DNA from: Trichosphaerium sp. ATCC 40318
Lineage: Eukaryota; Discosea; Flabellinia; Trichosidae
DNA length: 64,000 nucleotides
Direction of reading: 5' to 3'
Assembly: GCA_038496445.1 (NCBI GenBank)
Contig: JALMLS010000279.1
Coordinates: 84,903 to 148,902 of the forward strand
Shown: positions 35,459-46,901 of the stretch, piece by piece
Layout of the letters: every line of letters starts with the position of its first letter
Position numbering within the stretch: position 1 is the first letter of the stretch
Notes under the pieces: generated by a model
Seen by the model: the letters and a program-made list of their open reading frames with translations, nothing else
The model's database searches: none
What the model was told of the DNA's origin: nothing
Made by a program: the position numbers and the translations under genes

Positions 35459-38400
35459 CTATTCTGAGACTAAACACCAGGTGCTTTTGTTGAACTTGAC
35501 AGCAGAACTCGTCCTATCACCCCAGTCTACAATGACCATCAAAGATTTTGGCCAAAATCGTGAAGTGCGAATTACAGTGATGTTGTAGCAGATGCCTTCG
35601 TACAAAATATTCCAACAAGATCCAGATGTTACCTTGTTGATGATTGGCGCCATTACAAAGGCATCAGGTGCTACTACATTACTTCTTGTGTTGTAGGACT
35701 TGAGAAAACAATTAATACTTCAAAAAAAATAGAAAAATTAAATTCACGAAAATACATACACGAGATAAGTTTGGCTTGTTGTCTTCAAGTGGTACAACAT
35801 GTGTTGCCATAGGTATGACAGCATGAGGTGGTATTATTGGTTCTACAACATCTGTTGGCGGTTCCTAAAAATAAGTAAATTTGTGAGAAACAAAAAAAGA
35901 GAAAACATACCTCAGCTTCATTATCGCTGTCCAAGTTTAAACTTAACGCTCTCTCTGAAATCCAGGTCATTATTGAGTCATCACTCAACGAGATCACTGG
36001 AGAGCCATTAATACACAAATCCATGCTTTGAATAGAAGATGGGCTTCGTGTTGATGCTGGACTCAACAAAGACATTGGGCTGTTTGTTGTTGGAAAAGAA
36101 ATACTAGAACTGTTGCTTTTAGGTGAATCACCAATAGACGCCAAACTAAACACGTTATTAATCAGAAAAAATCAAAAAAAAAAAAAGAAAAGAGGTGTAC
36201 TCAAGAGATGCAAATGGAGCGAACGATTCTCCAGAGGCAGTAGGTGCAATAGCAAATGCATTGCATCTATTAACAGTTAGTTGAGATGTTGTAATTGGTG
36301 TTCGTACACAGAGCCACTAAAAAAAAATTAATACACAAAAATTAAAACAAAAGTAAACGTACGTTGAACTTTGACTTTGCGACTCACTTTCGTCATCACT
36401 AGAATACAAAATACGAGCTGGTCTTCTAGATTTCTTGACTGGTCGTTTTTTTGCGCGTAATTTGGCCACAGGTGCAACATCCGCTTCTTCTAAAAAAAAA
36501 TAAAATAAAATAATTAAAAAAACCAAATACTTACCATGAATAGAAGAAATAGTGCCTTCTTCACGTATGTCTCTGGTATTTAGGCCCATCACAAACAATT
36601 TAGCAGCAATGATATGTTTGCATATTTTGCCAAGCTGCACAAAATAGAAACAACCACACTTTTCATCAATAATGTCCACTGGATATTTTAAACCTAAAAG
36701 ATGTGTTAATACTTACAAAAACATGTCAAAAACTAACCTTGAGTTGTAGCGGATTCAACCATAAAAAACCGATCTTCACCAGTTTGAGGTTCCAAAGCTT
36801 GTACACTGTCAGCGAGTACAAGAGCGCGAGCACGTGCATCCAGTTCTTCTCTCTTTCGCAGCGCCTTTGATTTTGGGATTATGTTGCTGTCTGTCGCTTC
36901 GATGTCACGTTGTACAACCAAGTGCTGCTGCAATATCGCAGGCATTATGCGCAAACACTTGGCAAGTCCAAAACGATAGCCACCAAAGCCTATGTACACG
37001 AAAGTCAACAAACTTGCCATAACAATGACCAAAAAGAACTAAAAAGAAACCAAAGATGCTTTGTACAATTCTCCGAAGAATACTCAATGGAGAATAGCTA
37101 CATGAAGAATACTCAATGTGTAGACAATACGAGCAATGTTGATTTAAAAAAAAGGAAAAAAAAAACCACGTGATAAAGTGTAAACGTACCGTATACCTTA
37201 ATAAACTGTCTCCATTGTGTCTCCACTTTGTTGTTCGTATTCCAGAGACCGATACGGCACAAACGACCATAATCAGTCCAAGAATCAACCCAAGTGGCAG
37301 AAAACCTACGTATGGATTAAAGGTACGTAATATAAACAAAAAAAAACCAAAAACTATTAAAACGTACCAGTTTTTCTTGAAGTATAAGTACAGTTGGTTT
37401 GCAGGAGATATCTTTTTACCTGCTCCATCAGTGGTCCAATTGTTTGAGTTTGAGATGCACCATCTCAAAAAATCACTTTTCAATTGGTTTAAGTGTTTTT
37501 TGGATGTCGCACGCTCTAACTTGATAAGCTGGTCCATAGCACTGGTAAAATGGTTAGCGGCATTGTGTTGTGAAAAAAAAATCACAACACAAAAATCTCC
37601 CCAAACCCCAAAAAAACCGTACGCGTTCTGATGCTCTACCCTGAACAACTCACGTATCTTTTGACGCCATGTGGAGTGATAGTGGTATTGGCATAAGATG
37701 TAGCGAAAGCCGACGCGCACTATAGCGGCCCTTTCAGCTGGATCTTTGTCTATCATCACTACCGGACTCCAAACGTGTACATGCGCGACTAGGTAAGTAA
37801 GGCATTAAGTTGTGATTTTATTTTATTTTCTAAAACTTACCTCTTATACTTTCAATGCGTCTCTTTACCACAGTAAGAAACGCTGTGATGTTCTCTTCAT
37901 GGGAAGAAGAAGCAATACACAGAAAAGCCAAGAAACCGCGACCAGTAGTTACATCTTCACATACCAAACCCCACACGGGGTATTTATTACTAAAGGTACG
38001 AATTAGTAATACATTTTCAGAAAAAACCCCAATTTTGTTTTTTAATTTTTCTTTTTCAACCAAACGCATTTTACGCCAAAAAAAAAACCAAAAAATTTAA
38101 ACCACGTGTTTTCGTACCAATTCAATTTGTACACTGAATCTAACCCCACTATTTCAGACCCATAGCGCGCAAGGATGGATAAGGACTCTGTGGTTGCGAA
38201 TACAACCACAAAGTTTCCTTTACCATCTTTGGCTACAGGAAAGTTTTCTTTGTGCTTGGGGTATAAAATGAATGGTGCCATGGATTTGTCTGACAAAAAC
38301 GCATTCACCTCATCTATTGTGGTGACCGTACTTAAAAAAAAATTAATGTAAATAAAAATTATTTTCTGATATTGTTTTTTTTTGTACCTCGTTGTTGTTA

Positions 38401-39133
38401 TATTGGCTCTGCCCCAAGTAGCAACCATTTGGCGTGAGATCCGCCAATTTGTTGCTTGCACCATAGTCATGAGGCCTTCGTTTACCAAATCTCGCTTTAT
38501 TTTTGGAATAGTGTTGCATACGAAAGAACCAGCGTTTAGGTTACCAAAAAGATTGGTGACTCCAAACTCATCTTCTTCCATAGCACGCAACCGACACTAA
38601 AATAGGTAAGTAGTAAAAAATAAAAGTAAGTACAGAAAAAAAAAAGACGTACAAGTACTTTAAACTGTACTTTAGTTAAAGGTGAACCAGGAACCATTCC
38701 AGGACTGTGTGAACCTTCAATGTACACAACAGCCGTGTGCTGGTTCGCACAGTAAATGATGATGGTTACCTTTACAGTGCAGGTTTTTGGTTCACAGCCA
38801 TTTTTTAAAGCGCAGCACAGGCGCTCCTTGCACAAAAACCTGTCGGAGAGAGAATTTGCAGCAGGTACCTCATAAAAATCTCGGTACCTCTCTCCAACAA
38901 ATCGCGGATTGGAGAACTGTGGTCCTCCAGGTGCTGGTATTTTTCTGGTGCCTGGTCCAGCGCGAACACCGTATGGTTTCTTGTTAACCGTGCCGTACAG
39001 AACCGGTTCCAGTTGACACTAAACGCTTGTTAGGATTCACTAATTAGATAAAATCTCGTACTCGAAGTATGCCAAGAGTAGGCCGAAGAAAAAAGTCAGG
39101 GAGGTCACCAACCTCCACTTCGTGTGTTAGCAT
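35459..39133 (-). CDS. MULE-superfamily transposase gene with WRKY/FLYWCH-like finger and SWIM zinc finger, intron-rich
   Basis: Candidate Mutator-like (MULE) transposase or a gene derived from one. Exons in order from ATG 39133: an N-terminal part with PYGVRAGPGTRKIP; a Cys/His motif (ERLCCALKNGCEPKTCTVKV... then SHSPG) like the FLYWCH/WRKY-type fingers of MULEs; and the catalytic core. The core has GLDSVYKLN (first Asp), WGLVCEDVTTGRGFLAFLC, MIDKDPAERAAI (second Asp), CQYHYHSTWRQKIR, WTDYGRLCRIGLWNTNN and KVE (Glu). A SWIM finger CGCFYFVQLGKICKHI follows. A basic, Ser-rich tail (KKRPVKKSRRPAR) leads to a final exon ending WCLVSE*. About 11-13 introns, unusual for a mobile MULE. No terminal inverted repeats were found nearby. 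Exon edges in the 36900-37200 part are uncertain. It may be domesticated. Confidence 0.8.
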
Positions 39134-39151
39134 TGGTTGTTGTATTTGTGA

Positions 39152-39246
39152 TTGGGTTTTGGGCTAAAAACAACGAAATCTAAGATATTTTTAGCAACCC
39201 AAAACCAAGAAATGCACGAGAATCCACTGATGTGGATTCTCGTGCA
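39152..39246. repeat. Two hairpin-forming inverted repeats
   Basis: A perfect 15-bp stem (TGCACGAGAATCCAC, loop TGAT, at 39213-39246) lies next to a longer imperfect stem (39152-39170 pairing with 39188-39208, TTGGGTTTTGG / CCAAAACCAA). They fall after the LRR stop codon and just upstream of the MULE ATG, so they could act in the LRR 3' UTR or the MULE promoter, or mark an old element end. Confidence 0.65.
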
Positions 39247-39330
39247 CATTTAGTAGAATTTTAGTCGTCTGCGTTCAAGGTAGTTGGGTTGGTGTTATAT
39301 ACCAGATAATGTGAAACAGTTGTACATTGT

Positions 39331-40410
39331 TTACTGAAAGTCAAATCTCATTTTATAGCTTCTTGTTATTACTTTTACATTTCTTTCTTTAAGCGACTTT
39401 ATACATTCTCCAGAAATTTTATGTAGATTTCCTTCCAACCATATTTCACGTAATCTAGATAATCCTTTAATACCTTTATCTGTTATGTCATTACAAGAAG
39501 TAATGTCTAACACTTCAACATTTGAAAGTGGAACAAGCCAATCATTTGTTGCTGTTGTGTACGACAGATCAATGGTGTGTGCACTTGCAAGGTATTTCAT
39601 GCATGTCCCAGAAATACCACAGCGAGTTAAGTTGATATTTTTTACACCCACAAGCATAGCAATGTAATCATCTGTTACATTTGTTTCATATAAATCAATG
39701 GTATGCACACCTGCTATACTACCAAAAGATTTACCAGTGATACCTTTACACTGGCTCAAATTGATATTATGTACACCTGAAAGTGGTAAAAGCCAATCAT
39801 CTGTTACATTTGTTTGTGATAAATCAATTGTGTGTACGCCTGCAAGGTATTTCATACATGATCCTGTGATTGCCTTGCAACACAAAAGGTCTATGTTCTT
39901 AACACCTGCCAATGCTGAAACACCCTTATCAGTGACGCTTGTTTGATACAAATTTATGGTATGTACACCAACTAAGGCTGAAATACCTTTATCCGTTACG
40001 GAGGTTCGTTCTAAACCAATGGTATGTACACCAGCTAATGTTGAAATACCCACATCTGTAATGCAGCTACAATACCCCAACTTAATGGTATGTACACCAA
40101 CCAGTTCTGAAATACCTTTATCTGTGACTGAGGTGGCAAATAAATTTATATTGTGTAGCCCAGATAACATAGTCAACGCATCATCTGTAACTTTACAGTT
40201 TGACAGGTTTATACTTGGTATTCCAGCAAGTGTTTTAAAGCCAACATCTGTAAGGTGCTTCATCTCGCTTAAGTTAATATAATCGAGGTGTTTAGATTCT
40301 GGCAGATAGGCAAATTCTTTTTGCAATATCCACCCAAAGTCCAACGCTCGTACACACAAAGCTCCTTGTTTTGTGAACCCTGCATACACTACATATGTTT
40401 TACATCCCAA
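39331..40410 (-). CDS. Leucine-rich-repeat protein, AMN1/F-box-LRR type, about 14 repeats
   Basis: Uninterrupted frame with about 14 LRRs of 21-23 residues, consensus GVHTIDLS.T.VTDxxxxxLAG, ending in a Lys/Arg-rich tail (MRFDFQ*). Some units are copied as blocks: KYLAGVHTIDLSQTNVTDDW recurs as KYLASAHTIDLSYTTATNDW, so the array grew by multi-repeat duplication. No in-frame ATG opens the frame before an upstream stop. An acceptor (CATATGTAG, near 40386) suggests a 5' exon that I could not identify, so the true start is unknown. Family members with an N-terminal F-box act as ubiquitin-ligase substrate receptors; here no F-box is visible. The MULE gene lies downstream in the same direction. Confidence 0.75.
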   Translation of the reverse strand: MGCKTYVVYAGFTKQGALCVRALDFGWILQKEFAYLPESKHLDYINLSEMKHLTDVGFKTLAGIPSINLSNCKVTDDALTMLSGLHNINLFATSVTDKGISELVGVHTIKLGYCSCITDVGISTLAGVHTIGLERTSVTDKGISALVGVHTINLYQTSVTDKGVSALAGVKNIDLLCCKAITGSCMKYLAGVHTIDLSQTNVTDDWLLPLSGVHNINLSQCKGITGKSFGSIAGVHTIDLYETNVTDDYIAMLVGVKNINLTRCGISGTCMKYLASAHTIDLSYTTATNDWLVPLSNVEVLDITSCNDITDKGIKGLSRLREIWLEGNLHKISGECIKSLKERNVKVITRSYKMRFDFQ

Positions 40411-41293
40411 GTTACGTTGTCACTGTACGTTTTCCGCCCAGCACACAGCGATAAACAAAGATCAGTTCAACGATAAAAGAAACACTATTTGAGCATCCCT
40501 ACTGCCCTAAACGCATCTAAAAATGCTTAATACACGTCCTTTTGTTTCTAGTTTGGGTTTTTAATTGTACATGGCACAAAGAATCGTTACTAATGTTATT
40601 TATAACATGTACCTTGTGATGGTACAATTTTGGGGAGTAAAAGTGACTTGTGCCTGATTTAGGTTTTTGTTACCAGTTACGTGAAAACCAAAAGTCTCGT
40701 ACTCTCGTACAACAAATGACCTGTAATTCCTTAAAACCATTCTATTAGCTAATGTACATGTAATTGGAGTGTGTCAGTACAAAAGGTAGAGTTTACACTA
40801 TAAAACAAGCAAAGTTCCTCCCAACCACATTACTTATGCATAAGAAACGTCACCAAATAGTTTTGATTACGCGAAATGACCGAAAATAATAGCTCAAAAA
40901 AAACGCTTTTACAAATAAAAGTTACTTTGGCGTTTGCCGTGTACGTGAGCTCATACAACATTTTTAGTATGCACAAAGTGATCTTGACGTACAAACAACT
41001 AATTCAGTTTGCACAAACAGAATAAATAGAACTATTTCGTTTCCCTACGTACAGACTCCTTCAAAATTTCCAGAGATAGTTTTTTTGGATGTTTACAGCG
41101 TACTGGCAATGGTTTGGAGCCATTACGACCATACACATGCACTTTTTTCCCAGTGGGGCCAATAAGACGCACGTACAGAGATAATTTTACCCTCAGGAGC
41201 TACAAAACTTCTGCACATAGCGATATAGGCACTTAGAGAGCAGTGGAGTACAAGGAAACTTTGTGTTTGGAAAAATACCGTGAACGATTTTGA
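40411..41293. other. Intergenic region with a short decayed coding stretch
   Basis: Mostly no coding signal. On the minus strand at about 41035-41218 a frame MCRSFVAPEGKIIS is followed after one base shift by VRLIGPTGKKVHVYGRNG and SKPLPVRCKHPKKL. It has the look of a real protein but cannot be joined by a normal intron, so it is probably a frameshifted remnant. Any 5' exon of the LRR gene would also lie here. Confidence 0.35.
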
Positions 41294-41746
41294 CTATCTG
41301 CGCGTATCTACGAGGTGTTTAACAAGAGGCAATAGTCCAAAGTCTGTAATATTCTTACAATACATGGTAGTCAGCTCACGTACACCGCAAACTTGCTTTA
41401 ATCCTTCATCTGTTATGAACCCGTATATGATCTTTAAAGACCTAACGCCAGAAAGACATAATAACTCTGTGTCTGCTCGGCGGAATAACACTATTTCGGT
41501 GTTGTTTAGGAGTGGGCTTCCAGAAAGGCGAGAAATATTTGCAGCTGAGCCAAGCGTAATAGAGCCATACCCAACATGATAGTGAATAATGTCTGATAAA
41601 CGTCTGCAGCTTTGAGAAACGAGAAATCGCGATGAACGGTCCACAAATGATAGTAAATGAGCCAATATCTCTGTTGGTAGATTTAAAAGCTCAATATTTT
41701 CTAATTCGCCCTCAAACAGAGTGTCGCGGTTGTTTATTCTTTCCAT
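41294..41746 (-). CDS. Short F-box protein with LRRs
   Basis: Single exon, 150 residues. An acidic start (MERINNRDTLFEGELENIE) precedes an F-box: LLNLPTEILAHLLSFVDRSS, then RFLVSQSCRRLSDIIHYHV. Three or four LRRs follow (LCLSGVRSLKIIYGFITDEG, VCGVRELTTMYCKNITDFG). It stops at VKHLVDTRR*, after far fewer repeats than usual. The frame may continue through an unseen intron, or the gene may be truncated. F-box proteins link targets to SCF ubiquitin ligases. A perfect GTCACGTGAC palindrome lies at 41847-41856, about 100 bp upstream of the ATG. Confidence 0.75.
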   Translation of the reverse strand: MERINNRDTLFEGELENIELLNLPTEILAHLLSFVDRSSRFLVSQSCRRLSDIIHYHVGYGSITLGSAANISRLSGSPLLNNTEIVLFRRADTELLCLSGVRSLKIIYGFITDEGLKQVCGVRELTTMYCKNITDFGLLPLVKHLVDTRR

Positions 41747-42586
41747 TGGTAGACTATTGTTGCTTCAATCGTACTACAATGGTTGTCTCTTCTCAGCTGT
41801 TTTGAACTGTACCACGCTTAGTCTTCATTGTTCAAAACAGAAAACTGTCACGTGACTTTTAGATTTACAAAACTATTTGTGTAGTACAATTCTAGAGGTG
41901 GGCGTTTTACAACTATGGCTGGTAAGCGTGAAATCTTTTATCTGGCAAGCAAGCGGGAGTAGACTGTCGAAATACAACTCTGAGTCTCGGTAAAACAATG
42001 TATTTCTCAGACATTTCGACTATCATCTATTAGTGATTTTCTATTTGAAGAGTTGTGAAGTTTCAAGTTTTTCTTGAACGAGAAAATTAAGAAACATGAT
42101 AATATTCTCAAACCTTGAGTATTTGACACTTTTCTAAACTTGGAACGTAGGTTGTATTTTGCAACCAATAAGGAACGCAATGTGCTCTTGAAAATAGTTT
42201 CAAAAATAACATTATTCAGCATTGTTCATGTCCAGTCCCGCCGCTGATAGATGCCGTTTAAGGGCTTCGTTACAGTACATCTTAAACAATTTAAAAGGTT
42301 GCTTGGTATTCTTTTTACGTGGGTAATAATTGCAAGCAGGATCCTCGTGACAACTAAAGTATCACACAATCAACAGCCTAAGGTTTGCAGATAGGCAGCG
42401 AACACTGACGGAAAATTTGGAGCGAGGCTGTAGAGGCCATTGTAAGTATGATAGACCAGACATATAGTGTCACACTCACCATTTCTTGTAGATTGTGCTT
42501 TGCGTGAAAAACTAGGTTTCTCAATTCCGTTTTGATTGATGCTCCAAGATTGAGTGATAGCGCAAAGATTAGACAGTCTAAATCAA
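41747..42586. other. Intergenic region
   Basis: No gene recognised. The GTCACGTGAC site at 41847-41856 is the only motif seen. A 71-codon minus-strand ORF at 42007-42222 lacks coding character. Confidence 0.45.
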
Positions 42587-44303
42587 ATGAATACGCAGTT
42601 TACGCTCTCCAGGGCACTCAATAGTAAACAAAGAATGTACTATCAACACCTAGTTGAAGTTTCAGACTTTACTATACTCTCTTACATAGTTTGCGTTATC
42701 ACTGTCTATTACCTCTTATTTACATTATACCAATACATAACACAAAAAAATCGTTCAAAACTACGTTGGAATGAATACCACCGTATAATTAGAGCGTGTA
42801 TTCGACCAAATGAACGACTTCCAATAATAAATCAATCATATTACATTCACCCAAAAATGTTGATGGAGTTTGTAACCAACGCTGTACAACGAAGACCTGA
42901 AATGATATTGGTTCCGTACGTTCCCATGATATGTCCTCCAGCGATGCCATATAGAGGTCTAAATCCTGTCATGCCAGTGTACGTTTAAAAGAAAGAAAAG
43001 GTAATGCTAAACTAAAAAGGCCTGACGCTAGGAGGGTGCCAGAAACGGACTTATACGAACAGCTTGATAGTTTGATTAATAACTTTCGAGACCTTAGTAG
43101 TCACGGAAACGAGAAAAAGGAAGGATTAGCAACTGAGAAACTATCTCCTTCTTCGAACGTGGTGGCTTTAACAACGCCATCTACTACAGTACCACCAACT
43201 ACATCTCCTTCAACAGTAATACCAGCTGCACTTCCTTCAGCTGCTCTACTTCCAACAGCAGCTCCGACACTGCCACCAGCAACAGTACAAAGAACTGACG
43301 TTCGGAAAAAAAAGGAAAAAAGCAAGAAAAAACGACCAACGGTAAGAAAAAGCAATAACCAAATTATACAGATACAACTTAATATTAATTAGGTATCGAG
43401 TTCTACAGCAAGCAAAGCATCACGAGCAAAACAGAAAGTTTCAAAGAATAAAGCCGTTCATTCTTTATCCAACTATTTTAAACAAAACAAAGGTGCAAAG
43501 AAAAAACAAAAACCAACACTCAAGCGTCCTTACAACAACCTCACCAACAAGAAAAGACGCCTGTCATTGCAATTAAAACAAGGAGGCTTAACAGTGGCCA
43601 AAAAGCGAGTAGAGAAGAAAGAAACTCCATCAACACAGCCTGCTGCACCACAAAATTCTAAAGAAAAAAAAGAAACTAAAGTCCAAACAGAACGTGCTAC
43701 TAAGAGAGATCAACGAAAACAAATGAGAGAACAGCGCAAGAAGGTATCTTTGACTTTTACAATATTATATATGTAAGTTAAACTGCATTCAGGGCTCCCG
43801 GTCTAAAGTTGACAAAGCTCAAGTTGCAAAGAACCAATCAAAACCAGATCCCAAACTACCTAAAGATAACATCATCAAAGCCAAACAACAAGTGCTCTTA
43901 CAACTGAAAAAAACAGCTTCAGACAAGGCCAAGAGAGCTATATTGAAGAAAAAAATACCTCAAGTGGCTAAGCCAGAAACTAAGGAGGAAAAAGAAAAGA
44001 GATTAAAAGAAGCGCGAGCCAATAAAAGAGATAAACGGAAACACAAGCGACAGAAGGTACCATAAAAAGCAAATTAACAAGTACCGTATTTTTCTTACAT
44101 TACTACTCAAGGGATCTAGTTCTAAAGCAGATACATTGCAAAAGATGGCTCAGAAAAAGTCAAAACCAGTGCAAGCTCCACATCAAAAAACCAAACTTAA
44201 AAGAAAAAGGAAGTTCACTAATCCTACACCAACACCAAACAAAAAAAAGAGCCGAGGTCCTAAGAACCCCGATGATAAAAACAACAAAAAAGAAAAACCA
44301 TAA
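42587..44303 (+). CDS. Single-pass membrane protein with very Lys-rich repetitive tail
   Basis: Not recognised. The ATG at 42587 opens MNTQFTLSRALNSKQRMYYQ, then one membrane segment (FTILSYIVCVITVYYLLF). A basic region (RSKLRWNEYHRIIRACIRPN) follows, then a first intron (about 42918-42976, GTACGT...CAG) that restores frame. Next is an acidic helix (ETDLYEQLDSLINNFRDLS), a Thr/Pro/Ala-rich stretch, and a long Lys/Arg/Gln-rich tail over four exons ending NNKKEKP*. Three exon junctions fall in the same motif: K(R)PT|VSSSTASK, RKK|GSRSKVDK and RQK|GSSSKADT. This implies exon duplication inside the tail. The tail could bind nucleic acid or acidic polymers; function unknown. Converges on MED1 with about 100 bp between stops. 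Confidence 0.7.
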
Positions 44304-44404
44304 AAATACTTACAAAACGTGTCATTATTGATGAACAAAAGACAAACTTCGAGGTTTTTTTTTCTCAATTTTTTCTTGATTACCTTGGTTTGTTTTATTT
44401 GTAT

Positions 44405-46824
44405 CTACTCCCTAGCAAGGAAATGATGTATCATTTTTGGTATACTATGGCATGAACTCAGTAACTGAGTAAAATCATCTGCTCCTGAATTTTTAAATGG
44501 AGAACCTTCTGGACACTTGACATTTATAACACCGTTTTCCTCAACATTTACTTCAATAGTAACCATTACTGGTAATAAAGTTACTGAAAATGATGTTCCA
44601 CCGGTTCCACCAAGTTCAATGACATCCGAATCTATATGGGAAACACAATGTAAGTACGGAGAAACAAGAGTAAGGATAAGAATCACGAGACATAAAAATA
44701 ACTTTTAGAAAAATCAAAAAAGTTGTAATATCAACTAGTTGTTCTTCCGTACTCCCTACTGCGTTATTATCCATTTCTGTAACTTCTCCGTCAAAGCAAG
44801 ATTTATACAGCTGAGACCACACTGCACATTGTCTCAAAATCTTACCAGTAAGTGTAAGTAGAAAGGCTTACATATAATTAAAAACCAAAACGTGGTGTTG
44901 AAAGAAAGCACCTTTGTTAGAGGCAATATCTCATCTGATGATTTAAATGGTATTTGATTAATTAACACGCCGTTAGGTAATGGCGCTCCAGTAGCATAAC
45001 GTCTGGTAATACCATCTAATGACTGCACAAACAAAGTTAAAAAACAAGAAAAAAAAAAAGCCTGTACAATTATGTTGTTCGTAGACTTAGCAAGAAGTGG
45101 TTGTACTGAACCTCCAACAGGATAATCTACTACAGGCATTTCACCTTGATTTCCTAAACGATACATCAACATCAGGACACAAGGTGGATTTTTTCTTGTT
45201 CTTTTTTTTACCTTTAGCAATGTGATGAATCTTATTCATGTAGTATCGTGGTACAACAACAGGAGGTGTTAATTCCATGATAAATTGTATTGGTAAACTA
45301 ACTCCATTTGCTCCAATTACAGGGCTTGGTTTAAACTGTGTACGTAACTTAAAAGAAACTGAGTATTCTTCTTTTAAGCCAGCTAAAAGAAAAGTTATAA
45401 GTTTAAGTTCATGAAACAAGTAGAAAATGACTGTCTAACCTTGTACTACATTTACAATATCTGAATATATATCATATTTATTTGGTGGTACATAAAATGT
45501 AAAACCTGCAAAAGAAATAAGACAAGACACAAAAGAAAAACAAAGAAAAAAAATTCTCAATGACACTTTTTTTTTGAACGTATTTACAATGTTACTACTT
45601 ACCAACACCAATACCTGCAATTACAGGTTTTAAAATACCATGTAATTCGTTCAAACATCTTATATAATCTCCTCCAGAACTAAGAGAAAGAAGTAAGGAG
45701 TTACAACCGCATAAAACTAAAAGAAAGAAAGCATAAAGTTAAACAGCTTCATAGACAGCCAATCATCACCTATCATTAGCATAAAGCTGTTCTATTTGCA
45801 TTCTCAATGCTCTATACAGTTCTAAAGCGCTCTGATCATTAACATAAGGAGGCTTGCTTATCAGAGAGTTAACTCTTTGTATAGTACTACTTCGTTCTAT
45901 CAATGTGACTACTATATCTCTTAGCCTCTGATAGTCAGACTCCCTACACGCACAAACGTAAGTCGATATATCAACTCTACAAAAACATACTCGACTGCTC
46001 GAAGGACCAAGTTTGAAACCAAATTAAACAGTTCAGGGTTCTCCTCTCCTGTTATAGCTACGATTGCAAGCTTTGGTTCATGTAAAGGAAAAGGTCCAAC
46101 AGTGATATCGATCATAAGAGAAGGATGGGAAAGAGTTATCTTCTGGTTCATTGTAGATTGGACTGTGATAGATAGAGGGTACACGTTGAGGTGTTGTATA
46201 CTCGCCACAGCTGCCTTTAGTCGTTGAAGTAGAAACCGCCTGTCAGTTCGTTGTGTAGATTTATCAAGCTCATCCCAGTGCTCTGACGCCTCATTACGCA
46301 TAAATTTGACCTTGTGTTAACGTTAGGGCGTAAAGTGTGGCAGTTACTATGTTTGAGTCCGTACCAAATCTAATACCGTAGATGAGGCTTTCTCGCCAAC
46401 GCCACGATCTTTTATATGCGTTAGAAGCCGTTTTCTGTTCTTTTCGTCCAATCCAGCCGTTGTGTTCTGCCATGATTCTAATATCATCCTTATATCCTGA
46501 CAGGCAGCCGATAACTACACTCTAGGGTCAAACCAGTGGAAAATAACGAACCAGTTGTAAACAAACGAACTATGTACATTTTGTAGGCTTTCCGCATTCG
46601 CTGATCCATATGCGTGCGCTAGGGTATGGTTAGTAACCCATAGCTCCAAATAACACGTGTGCGTTAAATAGCAAACAGTACATGACTCAGTTAGTACTAC
46701 AGACGCGCCACAGGCTCAAAAACGGTATAAAACCAACAAAATGCTCAACTTTACCTGTAGCGGGGTCTGGCTTGGGCAGACTCTTCCTTATGGTATTAAC
46801 CAGAGATTCGACAGATGCTGCCAT
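44405..46824 (-). CDS. Mediator complex subunit 1 (MED1-like)
   Basis: Subunit of the Mediator middle module, which links transcription factors to RNA polymerase II. The ATG at 46824 opens MAASVESLVNTIRKSLPKPD. Helical exons follow (DIRMILESWQNTTAGLDEKN, KFMRNEASEHWDELDKST). Then comes a region matching the MED1 core: DITVGPFPLHEPKLAIV, then ELLxLVSNLVLRAVE-like helices, FTFYVPPNKYDIYSD, PIQFIMELTPPVVVPRYYMN, and ATGAPLPNGVLINQIPFK followed by LPLTK|ILRQCAVWSQLYKSC. The close is SSCHSIPKMIHHFLARE*, corresponding to the SIPVTM end of animal MED1. About 12 introns. The assignment rests on the order of these blocks, recalled from the animal protein; overall similarity is low. It lies 78 bp after the Sec14-GOLD gene on the same strand. 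Confidence 0.72.
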
Positions 46825-46901
46825 GCTGAGAACGAACAAACAAAAGCTTAACTGCTGAAAAAACGGATCAAAAACACTTGACTTCGTTTTACTTTGTTAG
46901 A

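Noticed and set aside
36905-37759. Long 284-codon minus-strand frame read as one membrane-rich protein
   Set aside because: It is several MULE exons joined through introns whose lengths keep the frame open. The hydrophobic parts are intron translation, and the true exons (WTDYGRLCRIGLWNTNN) lie in another frame.
36834-38600. Plus-strand ORFs opposite the MULE gene
   Set aside because: They are shadows of the minus-strand exons, with no splice logic or protein signatures of their own.
39485-40476. Plus-strand ORFs with repeated VCTPA motifs
   Set aside because: The repetition simply mirrors the LRR array on the opposite strand.
42007-42222. 71-codon minus-strand ORF
   Set aside because: It has an ATG but random-looking composition, no splice partners and no family.
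43101-43355. Minus-strand Gly/Val-rich ORF
   Set aside because: It is the complement of the Thr/Pro/Ala-rich stretch of the Lys-rich membrane protein.
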